Positions 9,640 to 19,308 of a stretch of DNA of 64,000 bases are shown piece by piece. Numbering within the stretch: the stretch's first letter is position 1; every line of letters starts with the position of its first letter. Source of the stretch: Maribellus sediminis (GTDB lineage Bacteria; Bacteroidota; Bacteroidia; Bacteroidales; Prolixibacteraceae). Location of the stretch: positions 930,001-994,000 of the forward strand of contig NZ_WXUB01000002.1 in assembly GCF_011799805.1 (NCBI RefSeq), given 5' to 3'. The position numbers were made by a program, and so were the translations under genes. The notes beneath the pieces are model-generated. The model was given only the letters and a program-made list of their open reading frames with translations. It was not told the origin of the DNA and did not search any database.

Positions 9640-10194
9640 TTAGTTCAGCGAAACCTGTACATCAGTCGGGTTGATCAGCGTGTTAAATACCGGCGATTGT
9701 TTGGCAAAGGCGAGAAGTTGCTCCTTTTCTTCGTCACTTGCACCTTCTATTTCGAATTTAACGCGAATCTGGCTGAATTCTTTTGGGGTATCCGGATTCA
9801 TTCCAAGAAAACCCTGAAGATCCACATCGCCTTCAATGCTCGATGAAACGGCTCCTACTTCAATTCCTTGTGCTGCGGCCAACAAAACCATGGCCGTTGT
9901 CATGCATGCAAGCAAACCATGCAGTAAAATTTCTCCGGGGTTGGCACCTTTGTTCTCTCCCAGCAAAACCGGTGGTTCATCGTTGTCGAATACAAAAGGT
10001 GTTTCACGCGAGGTGTCTTCCTGGCAGGCGCCGTAAAATCCCTGTACAAAGCTACGGTTGTGTCCGCCGCTGATCCAGGTGTTGGTGGCACGCAATTCAA
10101 ATTTCGATACTTCAGGATTTCCCTGGATGGCTGCTACTGTGTTCATAATTCCTTCAGTGCTGAAGCCGTTGATTGTTGTTACTGTTGTTTCCAT
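9640..10194 (-). CDS. OsmC-family protein lacking the usual second cysteine
   Basis: A 184-residue cytosolic protein of the OsmC/Ohr fold (PF02566), a family that reduces organic hydroperoxides. The central helix motif is present (GEILLHGLLACMTT, with the first conserved Cys). In classical OsmC/Ohr the second catalytic Cys is in a CPVS-like motif, but here the equivalent reads QSPVFNTL with Ser, so the two-Cys redox cycle looks absent. Another Cys in the loop GACQED could in principle substitute. The N-terminal 30 residues are longer than in minimal OsmC proteins and match the YhfA-like group. Monocistronic, convergent with CotH. Confidence 0.85.
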   Translation of the reverse strand: METTVTTINGFSTEGIMNTVAAIQGNPEVSKFELRATNTWISGGHNRSFVQGFYGACQEDTSRETPFVFDNDEPPVLLGENKGANPGEILLHGLLACMTTAMVLLAAAQGIEVGAVSSSIEGDVDLQGFLGMNPDTPKEFSQIRVKFEIEGASDEEKEQLLAFAKQSPVFNTLINPTDVQVSLN

Positions 10195-10836
10195 TTTTTA
10201 ATTGTTTTTAGGATGAATAATTAAGTACAATGCAAAGATAGAGTGCAACACAGCCCCGGGGATAGACACAGCAGTTCACAAAATCTGCAAAAAAGTTCAA
10301 AGGGTATTTTTTAGTAGAAAATCGAATAAAAAGAGCATAGAAAAAGATGGATTACGGTTGAAACCGGCCCTGGATTCCTTTCGTCCGAAGGACATTCGAG
10401 CCCTGATCTGCTCCCTTCGCCGGACGATTTTTTATTATTTATAAATCCCAGAGCGACACTCTTCCGATAAATCGGAAATCGTTTGCCCTGGGCTGATAGC
10501 TGACGCCCCTTCAGGGCTCCTAAATAGAAGGCCCCAAAGGGGCGAAAGGTAACAGCCCGGTGCGCCTGACGGCAGTCAGGAAGTGCTGGGTTATGTATGA
10601 ATTCTGTTCTCGTCGGGCGACGAAAGTTAAAATATGATCGTTCGTAGTCCCGGACGAAACAAGAATGACCAAAATTCAACCGACATAAAAAATATGGAAT
10701 TAAAAGGCTACTCAAGGAAGTACCGGACTACTTTTATCCTGCTTTGAAAATATGCAAACACATGCGTCGCATTTGATAGGGAACATTGAATTGAGTATGT
10801 TATTGTGAAAACGATTATTTAACGCCCTCACATTAC
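10195..10836. repeat. 642-bp non-coding stretch with a dispersed Bacteroidota palindromic repeat
   Basis: The core, roughly 10436-10610, is a mosaic of short inverted repeats: CCCAGAGCG/CCCTGGG elements, CTTCCGATAAATCGGAA, GCCCCAAAGGGGC and CCTGACGGCAGTCAGG (10565-10580), ending in a GCTGGGTTA motif. Similar mosaics occur between genes in many Bacteroidota genomes and are often mis-called as small proteins, as is the 134-codon minus frame here (10311-10715). Its translation is Arg/Pro/Phe-rich and lacks any domain. I see no real gene in the gap. Confidence 0.7.
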
Positions 10837-11700
10837 TCAGGCATTCACCAACCGGTAGCGAAGCGGCGTTTCGTTAAACTTTTGTTTAAACACCCGAATA
10901 AAACTCGAAGGCTCTTCAAATCCGCTTTCAAAAGCAATCTGCCCCACTGTTTTGTCGGAAGTCAGCAGCAGATGTGAAGCAAGGTCTAGCCGTTTTTGTG
11001 TAAGCCACTTGCCGGGCGAAGTATTAAAAACCGAGCTGAACATTCTTTTAAAAGAACTCAGACTCATGTTGCATAAACGGGCAAATTCTTCCAGTTTCAG
11101 GTTGTAGGCAAAGTTCTCTTCCATCACCTGGCGCAACTGGGTGCTTTGATCTTTACCCAGCGAATGCAGGTACTTTGCAACATTTTTATGCAGCGGGCGG
11201 GTGAAAATATTCAACAGCAATTCTTCAAATTTGTGAACCAGCAGGTTCTTATCGGGCACAAACTCGGCTCCCAGGAAAAAGGCCAGCGAGCTGACATAGG
11301 CCTCCAGAAATTGGTCCAGTTCAATACGAATTACCGAATCGGCTTCCGACTGGTCTTCCGGCAGCTTGTGAATGACTTCAGAAAAACGGGTCATAAAATT
11401 TTTGATAAAATCGTCGGGGATAAAAACCATCAGTGCACAGTAGTCCTCATCGAAATACTGGTGCACCAGGTTGGCGCCTTTTTTCACAAACAACGAATCG
11501 CCGGTTTGCACCACGTACTCGTTGTAAATGCTTTTCCACATTTTTTTGCCGCTGGTAACAAAAACAAAATAGTTGGTGTCCGACCAGATTCCGGCCTTGG
11601 TTTCCTCTACCACACAGCGGTATTCCACAAACAGCAAATCGTCGATTACCAATTTGTTGTAATATTTATTGTCCCTGATATACGCGTACAGATCAATCAT
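10837..11700 (-). CDS. AraC-family transcriptional regulator
   Basis: A 287-residue DNA-binding regulator. The N-terminal 150 residues resemble the cupin-like ExsA-type sensor region (a WSDTNYFVFVTSGKKMW stretch followed by GDSLFVKKGA). The C-terminal 95 residues are a double helix-turn-helix AraC domain: the first helix set around FARLCNMSLSSFKRMF and the second with the family signature VGQIAFESGFEEPSSFIRVFKQ. No ligand can be assigned. It is transcribed away from the 12.1-kb membrane gene, with 432 bp between the two starts, and could regulate that gene or itself. Confidence 0.92.
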   Translation of the reverse strand: MIDLYAYIRDNKYYNKLVIDDLLFVEYRCVVEETKAGIWSDTNYFVFVTSGKKMWKSIYNEYVVQTGDSLFVKKGANLVHQYFDEDYCALMVFIPDDFIKNFMTRFSEVIHKLPEDQSEADSVIRIELDQFLEAYVSSLAFFLGAEFVPDKNLLVHKFEELLLNIFTRPLHKNVAKYLHSLGKDQSTQLRQVMEENFAYNLKLEEFARLCNMSLSSFKRMFSSVFNTSPGKWLTQKRLDLASHLLLTSDKTVGQIAFESGFEEPSSFIRVFKQKFNETPLRYRLVNA

Positions 11701-12132
11701 TATGCATTTTTTTTGAAGGCTTTCCGACTTAAAGAATACCCATTAGTCTGAATTTCATTTAAGTTACGATAGAATGATAAAATCAGCATAATAAATGGGG
11801 ATAAAATGTTCAGCTACGGTTGTTTAAAGTATAAAGAGCGAACAACAACCATTAAAATAAGAACTGCTGTTCCTCCAAATAAATTTCATTGCCGATGACA
11901 ATTCATTTTCAATGGCAGCAACACTTTCAAAAATACGGACCCAAACCGTAAGCATTGTATCACAGTAAGTTATTTCGTAAATTGTATAAAACCCATCGAC
12001 TAATGAAACGATCTTTCTGCAATTCCCGCTTTCTTCTTCGATCTCAAAATATGTCTCGAACTAAACAGTAACAGACGAAGCACGCGACTTTGGATAAGTA
12101 TGTTAAACTAAACAATTAAAAACTATAGCCTT
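11701..12132. other. 432-bp divergent intergenic region
   Basis: It separates the AraC regulator (minus) from a membrane-protein gene (plus) and must hold both promoters. The sequence is AT-rich; I found no convincing ORF, RNA or strong palindrome. Confidence 0.4.
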
Positions 12133-12648
12133 ATGAAATTTATCTTATTACTTTCCCCGCTTGTAATGATTATTTATTTAATCTGGTGTTACCTTAAAAT
12201 CGGTATGACAACTACAGTCTCTCAAACCTACCGTAAACTTGATGTCCCGCTGAAAGCTTTATTCCCTTTAACGTATGTTATTTATGCCTCACCAATAATG
12301 TTGGTCACCGCGGACAGGTGGTTCATTGCTGCCGGAATCATGTTCATGCTTGTGGCTTCAAATCCGGTGTACTGGGTGAAGGAAGGCCTGGGCGACAACC
12401 TGCATTACATCGGAAGTTACGGTGCCATTCTCCTGGGTCACGCCGGTTTGATTATCATGGATTACCATAACAATTCTATTCAAGGTTTTGGCGGAATTGC
12501 AGTTTATGTAACGCTCGCTTTTATAGTATTTGCAGCCGGAGTTACTTTTAACCTGGCGTTTTTTAAGAAAGTGAAACACGAAACATACTGGATGGAAGTT
12601 TTTGCAGCGATTAGCATTCCCCTTACCCTGTTTTTTGTGTTCAAATAA
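12133..12648 (+). CDS. small multi-pass membrane protein, function unknown
   Basis: A 171-residue integral membrane protein with about five or six hydrophobic helices (residues about 3-20, 40-57, 65-80, 95-112, 120-142 and 155-170). No lipoprotein or secretion signal beyond the first helix and no recognised catalytic motif. Charged residues are confined to loops such as WVKEGLGDN. It may belong to an uncharacterised inner-membrane family; I do not recognise it. It stands alone between a divergent AraC gene and the carbonic anhydrase gene, 186 bp downstream. Confidence 0.75.
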   Translation: MKFILLLSPLVMIIYLIWCYLKIGMTTTVSQTYRKLDVPLKALFPLTYVIYASPIMLVTADRWFIAAGIMFMLVASNPVYWVKEGLGDNLHYIGSYGAILLGHAGLIIMDYHNNSIQGFGGIAVYVTLAFIVFAAGVTFNLAFFKKVKHETYWMEVFAAISIPLTLFFVFK

Positions 12649-12834
12649 AAGTACTTTATTTACGCAAGCGATTTTCGCTCAATTCCCATAGCTTAAAGCT
12701 AAATTAGCAAGCCTTGGTGCGTTTGCAATTTTAACATAACAGCCAAAGTTTTGTATATTGCAGCTTCCCGGCACCGCACGAATAAACAAAAAAAAGCCTG
12801 CAGCGTTGCATAAGCTGAATAAATAGAACAAACG

Positions 12835-13461
12835 ATGGACATCAAACAAATTTTCGAAAACAACCATAACTGGGTAAAAGACAAATTGAATCAGGACCCG
12901 AATTACTTTAAGAACCTTTCCAAAGGGCAAAACCCGGATATCCTGTACATCGGTTGTTCCGACAGCCGGGTAACCGCCGAAGAGCTAATGGGGATTTCGG
13001 CCGGCGAAGCCTTTGTGCACCGGAACATTGCCAATATGGTCCCCAACACCGATTTAAGTTCGATGTCGGTAATCGATTATGCTGTGGTACATTTACAGGT
13101 GCAGCACATTGTGGTGTGCGGCCATTATTATTGCGGCGGAGTAAAGGCGGCCATGCAGTCGCAGGACCTGGGCATACTGAATCCCTGGTTGCGAAACATC
13201 CGCGATGTGTACCGTACGCACAGAGATGAATTGAACGAAATTGAAGAGGAAGACCAGCGCTACAAACGACTGGTGGAACTGAACGTGCAGGAGCAATGCA
13301 TCAATGTGATTAAAACGGCAGAGGTGCAACGGGCCTACCGCGAACGGGGAATCAGCATCCACGGCTGGGTATTCGATATCAACACCGGGAAACTGATCGA
13401 CCTGAAAATCGACCTCGAAAAAATACTGGCCAACGTGATGGAAATTTATCACCTGGAGTAA
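12835..13461 (+). CDS. can: beta-class carbonic anhydrase
   Basis: A 208-residue zinc enzyme that interconverts CO2 and bicarbonate. All clade motifs are present: Cys41-Ser-Asp43-Ser-Arg45 and, after 52 residues, HYYCGG with His97 and Cys100, giving the Cys2-His zinc site and the Asp-Arg dyad. Length fits bacterial Can/CynT enzymes (about 200-220). No signal peptide, so cytosolic. Bicarbonate supply would serve carboxylating enzymes such as the PEP carboxykinase candidate elsewhere in the window, though they are not linked in an operon. Confidence 0.95.
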   Translation: MDIKQIFENNHNWVKDKLNQDPNYFKNLSKGQNPDILYIGCSDSRVTAEELMGISAGEAFVHRNIANMVPNTDLSSMSVIDYAVVHLQVQHIVVCGHYYCGGVKAAMQSQDLGILNPWLRNIRDVYRTHRDELNEIEEEDQRYKRLVELNVQEQCINVIKTAEVQRAYRERGISIHGWVFDINTGKLIDLKIDLEKILANVMEIYHLE

Positions 13462-13845
13462 TACCGGAAGATGCTTGTAAATTTCCGGCTTTTTCCCCTG
13501 GAAAAGCTACCCTTTAAAAACAAATACAAGAAATGAGCGATTTTGATCACCTCTGGAAATTCGGCGCATTCTAGTGTACCTTTTCAATGCTTTGCCGCAA
13601 TTGGGCCGATTTTGTAGGATCATTAACCTCGTCCGGTGAAAAAGGCTGATCGAAGCTGAACGATTGTTCCGGACGAAAATGGAGCAGAACCTCGCAAAGA
13701 GGTGTATAAAGGGTAGCTGGAAAAGGGGAATAAGCGGAATAAAAAGTTTACACAAATACCTGATAACAGAATTAGCTTTGTATTTTTAAGCCCGAAGTAT
13801 GCGGTGTAATTCCGTACCCGATTTTTAACTGACTAAACCTGACAA
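13462..13845. other. 384-bp gap, possible decayed sequence
   Basis: It contains an 8-bp inverted repeat (TCGTCCGG near 13629 and CCGGACGA near 13671) but no supported gene. A minus-strand 82-codon frame here has no domain. The short plus frame beginning MSDFDHLWKFGAF near 13533 stops at once and could be a gene remnant. A possible -7 box lies at the right end. Confidence 0.4.
13773..13780 (+). promoter_or_regulatory. candidate -7 box (TAGCTTTG) for the sulfatase gene
   Basis: It matches the Bacteroidota sigma-ABfr consensus TAnnTTTG 66 bp before the sulfatase ATG. No convincing -33 TTTG is present at the usual spacing. Confidence 0.35.
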
Positions 13846-15279
13846 ATGAAAACAAAAACGCTTTCCGGTAAATCCTTCTACCTTAACAACTCCTACATGC
13901 TATTCCTGCTTGCTGTTCTGACTGTCCATTTTTCGGCATGCACAAACAGTGAAACTACAAATAACAAACAGCCCAACATTGTATTTTTACTCGCCGACGA
14001 TATGGGTTACGGCGAACTGGGGGCCTATGGTCAGGAAGTAATTAAAACACCCTTTCTCGATTCGCTTGCTTCGCAGGGTATGAAATTTACCAATTTTTAT
14101 GCCGGCACCTCGGTATGTTCGCCATCCAGGGCATCGTTAATGACAGGTTTACACACCGGGCATTTAAGCATCCGGGGCAATAACGGGTATTACAACGGCG
14201 AGTGGAGCCGTATTCCGCTTAAAAAAGACGAAAAAACACTGGGCGAAATGCTGCAAAACGCGGGCTATCAAACTGCCATGATTGGAAAATGGCACCTCGG
14301 TCGCCCCGAAGATTTTTCCACCTGGGCAAAAGGTCGCGGTTTCGATTATGCCGTTCAGGAACAATGGGGCGAGACAAAAGACGGGATCGAAATTGATGAA
14401 CGCGTACACTGGGTAAACAACAACGAAGACTCCATATTTTACGACTACAGAAATTACGATTGTCTGGATGAATTCAGAACCAATTTTGCCCTCGACTATT
14501 TAAAACAGAAGGACAAGGAGAAACCCTTCTTTCTGTACATGTCGTACCGGATTCCGCACGCGCACGAATTCTTTTTACGCGATAATGATTTGTACAGCGA
14601 CAAGGTGGATGAGTGGCCCAAAATTGAGCGCCTGCATGCGGCCCGCATTACCATGCTCGATGCACAGATCAGGAGGCTTTTCAAACAATTGGAAGCCAGT
14701 GGCGAGCTGGACAATACATTTATCATTTTTACGAGCGACAACGGCCCGCACAACGAAAGCCACCACCGCTACCGCTTCTTCAAAAGTGCGGGCAACTTAA
14801 AAGGCTTTAAACGCGATGTATACGAAGGTGGAATCCGGGTTCCCATGTTTGCCTACTGGAAAGGAAAAATCAGCCCGGCAAGCATAAGCGACCACCCGGG
14901 CGCCTTCTACGATGTAATGCCCACCCTGGCCGAACTGGCCAACACGCAGGTTCCCAATAAAACCGACGGCATTTCCTTTGTGCCCGAACTGATGGGAAAA
15001 GCACAAAAAGAACATGAGTTTCTCTACTGGGAAATTCACGAAGGCAAACAAGTGAAGGGATTTCGGCAGGCCACACGCTTTGGCAACTGGAAAGCCGTAC
15101 GATACGCCGATAAGTACCACACCGAATTGTACGACCTTACGAACGACGAAGCGGAACAAAACGATGTATCGGAACAATTCCCCGAAATTGTGGAACAAGC
15201 CAATACCATTCTAAAACGTGAAAGCGTAAAAAACGAATATTTTCCGTTTTCGGGTGGTGTATTTAAAAATGAACCTTAA
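13846..15279 (+). CDS. sulfatase (arylsulfatase A-like), lipoprotein
   Basis: A 477-residue sulfatase (PF00884) that hydrolyses sulfate esters, probably on sulfated polysaccharides. The N-terminal signal ends HFSAC (Cys32), so it is probably a lipoprotein. The metal-binding pair is Asp51-Asp52 in LLADDMGYGE, and the CxPxR activation motif is Cys91-S-P-S-R95, whose Cys must be oxidised to formylglycine by an anaerobic sulfatase-maturating enzyme not present in the window. A second metal site is seen at FTSDNGPHNE. Length is normal. It is not embedded in an obvious polysaccharide-utilisation locus here. Confidence 0.93.
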   Translation: MKTKTLSGKSFYLNNSYMLFLLAVLTVHFSACTNSETTNNKQPNIVFLLADDMGYGELGAYGQEVIKTPFLDSLASQGMKFTNFYAGTSVCSPSRASLMTGLHTGHLSIRGNNGYYNGEWSRIPLKKDEKTLGEMLQNAGYQTAMIGKWHLGRPEDFSTWAKGRGFDYAVQEQWGETKDGIEIDERVHWVNNNEDSIFYDYRNYDCLDEFRTNFALDYLKQKDKEKPFFLYMSYRIPHAHEFFLRDNDLYSDKVDEWPKIERLHAARITMLDAQIRRLFKQLEASGELDNTFIIFTSDNGPHNESHHRYRFFKSAGNLKGFKRDVYEGGIRVPMFAYWKGKISPASISDHPGAFYDVMPTLAELANTQVPNKTDGISFVPELMGKAQKEHEFLYWEIHEGKQVKGFRQATRFGNWKAVRYADKYHTELYDLTNDEAEQNDVSEQFPEIVEQANTILKRESVKNEYFPFSGGVFKNEP

Positions 15280-15572
15280 CTTACTGTCCGATCAAATGTA
15301 GCAATCTCATTGGACAGCTTCTCGCTCCCCTGTATTTTTGTCCTGAATACCTCGGGTATCATCTTTTTACCCTGGGTAATTGCTGTCCTCCCCTGGCGAA
15401 AAACGCTTCTCGCCTGATTGCTTAAAGACCTTACCAACTCCCCGATTGCCTGTTGCTAAAACAAAGTCGCCGCCCGGGCACGCACACGCACCTACCTCTT
15501 TGCCAACACGTTAAAGGAGAGATAACGAATGTTAAAAGTCTGAATTTGTGAATTTTTCACTATTTTGCAGTT

Positions 15573-18248
15573 ATGCTAAAAACGAAACTAACTAAGCCCG
15601 CTCCAACTTCTAAATTAATCTTCAGAAAAGAGCTGATTCATACCCTGGAATCCGGAAAGGAAAAAAGGTTAACCCTGGTTTCGGCCCCGGCAGGTTACGG
15701 TAAAAGCACATTGATCAGTCAATGGATTGATCAAAGTGATATCCGCCATTCATGGTACTCGCTCGACAAATCGGATAATGACATTGTTATCTTTTTACAA
15801 TACATTATCGCCGGTATCCTGTCGGATTATAAGAGCCTTCAATTTAAAACAGAGAAATTGCTTGCATCCAACGCCAACCCATCGTATGAAACGCTTGCTA
15901 CTTTTTTAATAAACGATTTGCTTGAAATAGACGATCACTTTTACATCGTGTTCGACGATTATCATTTGATTGAAAATAATGCGATCAATAATTTCATTCA
16001 CTTTTTATTGAACAACCTTCCTCAGCATATTCACCTCGTGCTGATTACCCGATCTGATCCTTCAATTCCTTTGGCACGCCTGCGAAGCCGGCAATTGGTT
16101 ACCGATATCCGCTTATCCGATTTATCCTTCAGTGCCAATAATATCTACGATTACTTTAAAAAGAGTTTGAATATTAGTTTATCCATTGATGATGCGAAAA
16201 CGCTTGAAGTGAAAACCGAAGGTTGGATAGCCGGGCTGCAGCTTGCAGCATTATCGCTGCAAGGCAGAGATGATATAAGTGATTTTGTGGAAAAGCTGAA
16301 AGGTGATAACCGGTATATAATGGACTATCTGATTGAAGAAGTTCTTCAGCAGCAAAGCTCAGCGTTAAGAGATTTTCTTATAGCTACTTCCATATTAAAG
16401 CGTTTTAATGCCTCCTTATGCAATGCTATTCTGGGTATAAATAACAGTCAGGAGATAATTGAATATCTTGAACGAAATAACATGTTTGTTGTCCCCCTCG
16501 ACTCAGAGAGGCAATGGTACAGGTATCATCATTTGTTGGAACATTTATTATTAAACAGACTAAAAAATAAAAACCCCGCTTACACAAACGACTTGCATAC
16601 TAAAGCCTGTAACTGGTACGAAAAAAATGGAATGATTGAGGATGCAATTCAGCATGCTATAGAAATAAAGGACTTTAAACGAAGTTTGGGACTGTTAAAT
16701 CAAATTTCTGCCGATTTATGGGCAACCGGCAGGCATAGCAGTTTATTAGAATATGGCAACCTGTTGACGGATAATGATATTTATACCAACCCCGGGTTTT
16801 CAATATATTATTCATGGGTGCTTATACATTCCGGCCAGGCACTCAAAGCTGTTCAATATCTAAGTAATGCAGAAATCGAGATTGAAAAAAGATTAGCAAA
16901 GCCGCACGATTCAAAAGAGTTATTCGAACTAAAAGGAAGGTTAGCCGTAGCGCAGGCAATTTTGCATACCGTGACCGGCGATTTCGAAAAAATCGAAAAA
17001 CATTCCTGCATTGCTTTAGAATATCTTTCTGAAGAAGACCCACTTTGGTACAGCTGGGCCTGGTATGCTGTTGGATTAAAAGACATGGCCTTAAACAATC
17101 TTCCGGAAGCAATAAAATCGTTAAAAGTTGCCGTTGATTACGCTAAAAAATCAGGTAATATCTATTTAGTTTCAACCATTGTGTTACGCTTAGTGTATAC
17201 CGAACAACGGATGGGACACTATGTATCCGCCTTCCAGAACTGCACCGGATTATTGGAGTATATCGAAGAGCAGGGTTATTCTGAATTAACGAAAGTAGAT
17301 TGGATCTACTCAGGGTTGTATACAACGCTTTCGATGATAAATTTTATGTGGGGAGAGTTTGAAAGGGCTAAGGCGTATATAAAAATTGGTTATGAATTAT
17401 CGTTGAAAGAACCCAATTTAACCTACCGGTTCCTAAGCTTGTTTACACTGTCGATTGTGAATTACGACAAAAATAATTTAAGTCATTGTTTAGCGGATTT
17501 GAAGCAATTGGAGGAGCTCATGCACAACAATACCGTGCAACCACACTTTACTGTTCTATACCTGGCCCGGAAAGGATTTGTTCTGTTAGAAACTGAAGAA
17601 CCGGAGAAAGTACTGGCATTTTTCAATACCAACAACATCACCTCCGATTCCGAAATAAATTCTTTTAACGAGTACGCTTTTATCCCTTTGGTACTTTACC
17701 TTTTGTCGATTGGAAATATCAGTGAAGCACAAAAGAAGTTGGGTGAAATAAATAGGCTGGCAACACAAGCAAATCGCTTAGACCGATTAATTGAAATTCA
17801 GGTAATTTATTCATTAATACATGAGGTATCAGGAGATACCGAAGAAGCTGTTCAATGTCTTATAAATGCGATGGATATTGCATCTGAACAAAGAATTGTA
17901 ATTTACTTTTTGCACTATCTTGATAAAATTAAAGAACCCTTGCACAAGGCTTTTAAAGTACTTGCAACACGCAAGCATAATGTACCGGAAGAATACCTCG
18001 AAAAATTGAAATTACTACTTGCCAGACATAAAAAAGTAAGTAAGAACCAAAATTTTTCTGATATAAGTAAGCGTGAATTAGAAACCTTAAAACTAATCGC
18101 CGAAGGTTTATCAAACCAGGAAATTGCAGAGGCTTTGTTTTTAAGTATTCATACGATTAAATCGCATGTAAAAAGTATTCTTTTAAAGCTTGAGGTCGAC
18201 AAACGCTCTAAAGCAGTTGTTAAGGCGAAAGAGCTAAATATCATCTGA
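15573..18248 (+). CDS. MalT-like LuxR-family transcriptional regulator
   Basis: An 891-residue STAND-type regulator. An N-terminal NTPase domain carries the P-loop APAGYGKST at 38-46 and a Walker-B-like FDDYH. A long central helical region (about 350-800) has the spacing of MalT-like TPR repeats, and the last 60 residues (about 831-891) form a LuxR helix-turn-helix including LIAEGLSNQEIAEALFLS and TIKSHVKSILLKL. MalT-type proteins bind an inducer and ATP, oligomerise and activate promoters. A TATTTTG element only about 6 bp before the ATG would make the transcript nearly leaderless. The downstream 72-aa protein and outer-membrane barrel are likely partners or targets. Confidence 0.92.
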   Translation: MLKTKLTKPAPTSKLIFRKELIHTLESGKEKRLTLVSAPAGYGKSTLISQWIDQSDIRHSWYSLDKSDNDIVIFLQYIIAGILSDYKSLQFKTEKLLASNANPSYETLATFLINDLLEIDDHFYIVFDDYHLIENNAINNFIHFLLNNLPQHIHLVLITRSDPSIPLARLRSRQLVTDIRLSDLSFSANNIYDYFKKSLNISLSIDDAKTLEVKTEGWIAGLQLAALSLQGRDDISDFVEKLKGDNRYIMDYLIEEVLQQQSSALRDFLIATSILKRFNASLCNAILGINNSQEIIEYLERNNMFVVPLDSERQWYRYHHLLEHLLLNRLKNKNPAYTNDLHTKACNWYEKNGMIEDAIQHAIEIKDFKRSLGLLNQISADLWATGRHSSLLEYGNLLTDNDIYTNPGFSIYYSWVLIHSGQALKAVQYLSNAEIEIEKRLAKPHDSKELFELKGRLAVAQAILHTVTGDFEKIEKHSCIALEYLSEEDPLWYSWAWYAVGLKDMALNNLPEAIKSLKVAVDYAKKSGNIYLVSTIVLRLVYTEQRMGHYVSAFQNCTGLLEYIEEQGYSELTKVDWIYSGLYTTLSMINFMWGEFERAKAYIKIGYELSLKEPNLTYRFLSLFTLSIVNYDKNNLSHCLADLKQLEELMHNNTVQPHFTVLYLARKGFVLLETEEPEKVLAFFNTNNITSDSEINSFNEYAFIPLVLYLLSIGNISEAQKKLGEINRLATQANRLDRLIEIQVIYSLIHEVSGDTEEAVQCLINAMDIASEQRIVIYFLHYLDKIKEPLHKAFKVLATRKHNVPEEYLEKLKLLLARHKKVSKNQNFSDISKRELETLKLIAEGLSNQEIAEALFLSIHTIKSHVKSILLKLEVDKRSKAVVKAKELNII

Positions 18249-18427
18249 TTGTAAACCGCAAATTAATACAAATGGCATTCTTTTCCGGAAGCAGGTAAAA
18301 CCTGAGAAGCCCTTTGTTCATATTTCCGAAATCCAAAATTTCATCCCTTTAATTCACTCTTAAGAGTGAATGATCTGCTTTGGAGTCATCCTACCTTTGA
18401 TCTGTTATTTCATTTCAAAATAAACAC

Positions 18428-18646
18428 ATGATAAACAAGCAAATGATGAAAAGAAAAGTGAAAATAAGAATCAAAGGTCTTCTCGATGATAAATGGAGAA
18501 ACTGGTTCGACGGGATGGAAATTACGCACGAAGGCAGCAACTCAATTCTCAGCGGAATCATAATCGATGAAGCTGCACTACACGGAATTCTTAACAAGAT
18601 AAGAGATTTAAACCTCACGCTTTTATCGGTGAATTTTGACAGTTAA
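18428..18646 (+). CDS. conserved 72-aa small protein, partner of MalT-like regulator
   Basis: A soluble 72-residue protein with basic N-terminus (KRKVKIRIKG) and a compact alpha/beta pattern: WRNWFDGMEITHEG, then GIIIDEAALHGILNKIRDLNLTLLSVN. I recall similar small proteins near MalT-like LuxR genes in other bacteria, but no function is established. It starts 179 bp after the regulator and ends 38 bp before the outer-membrane protein gene, so it probably shares a transcript with the latter. A start three codons later at an internal ATG is possible. Confidence 0.75.
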   Translation: MINKQMMKRKVKIRIKGLLDDKWRNWFDGMEITHEGSNSILSGIIIDEAALHGILNKIRDLNLTLLSVNFDS

Positions 18647-18684
18647 CTCAATGCGAAACTTACATGAATTAAAAACTAAATAAG

Positions 18685-19308
18685 ATGAAAAAATTACAAC
18701 TAACAATTTTAGTAGTTGCCATGTCAATCAACGTGGTAATGAGCCAGAACACCACACAAACAGCTGCCAGCTCAAAAGAAAACAAAAAAGAGGATGTTCA
18801 ATTCAAACATTCCATCGGGTCTTCTCTTTTTATGCTGTATAACTTCACCGATGAATCGGCCGATTATGTCCTGCTTACTTACGGCTATCAGCTAAGCAGC
18901 AAAGACCGTATTTTTGCCGAATACAATACCTGGAAATATGCCGAGCCCATGGGTACCTATGGCGATTCGGACGAATCCTATCCGGGATATGTCAGAACTC
19001 ACGGGATAGGCATAGGATATAAGCGTTTTATTTGGAAAGGCCTGTTTGCAACTGCCGAGGCCACCAACTTTTACAAGCAATATTTCGGCGAAAACGACAA
19101 CAAAATCCAGACAGGTTACCAGTTGTACCTGCAAACAGGCATTGGCTATCGTTTCGAATTCTTTAAAAAGCGTTTCTATGTCGAACCTGCATGGTTAATA
19201 AAGTTCTGGCCGGTTGATACCAACATTCCTGCTGACTTTGCCGCAATTGAAGAGGGAACTCCCAAGCACATCTGGGAACCCAGTCTGAATTTCGGATTCA
19301 AATTCTAA
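18685..19308 (+). CDS. outer-membrane beta-barrel protein, unknown role
   Basis: A 207-residue exported protein with a signal peptide at 1-20 (cleavage after VMSQ). After a charged linker, residues about 40-207 alternate as amphipathic strands (for example RTHGIGIGYKRF, QLYLQTGIGYRFEF) and the chain ends in Phe (FGFKF), the classical outer-membrane targeting residue. Eight strands are plausible, as in OmpA/OmpW-size barrels. It follows the 72-aa gene by 38 bp and is plausibly controlled by the upstream MalT-like regulator. Substrate or ligand unknown. Confidence 0.78.
   Translation: MKKLQLTILVVAMSINVVMSQNTTQTAASSKENKKEDVQFKHSIGSSLFMLYNFTDESADYVLLTYGYQLSSKDRIFAEYNTWKYAEPMGTYGDSDESYPGYVRTHGIGIGYKRFIWKGLFATAEATNFYKQYFGENDNKIQTGYQLYLQTGIGYRFEFFKKRFYVEPAWLIKFWPVDTNIPADFAAIEEGTPKHIWEPSLNFGFKF

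Noticed and set aside
10311-10715. Minus-strand 134-codon frame
   Set aside because: It lies over a palindromic repeat mosaic, has no domain, and similar frames are recurrent annotation artefacts.
13507-13755. Minus-strand 82-codon frame between carbonic anhydrase and sulfatase genes
   Set aside because: No domain, unusual composition and overlap with a likely decayed sequence.
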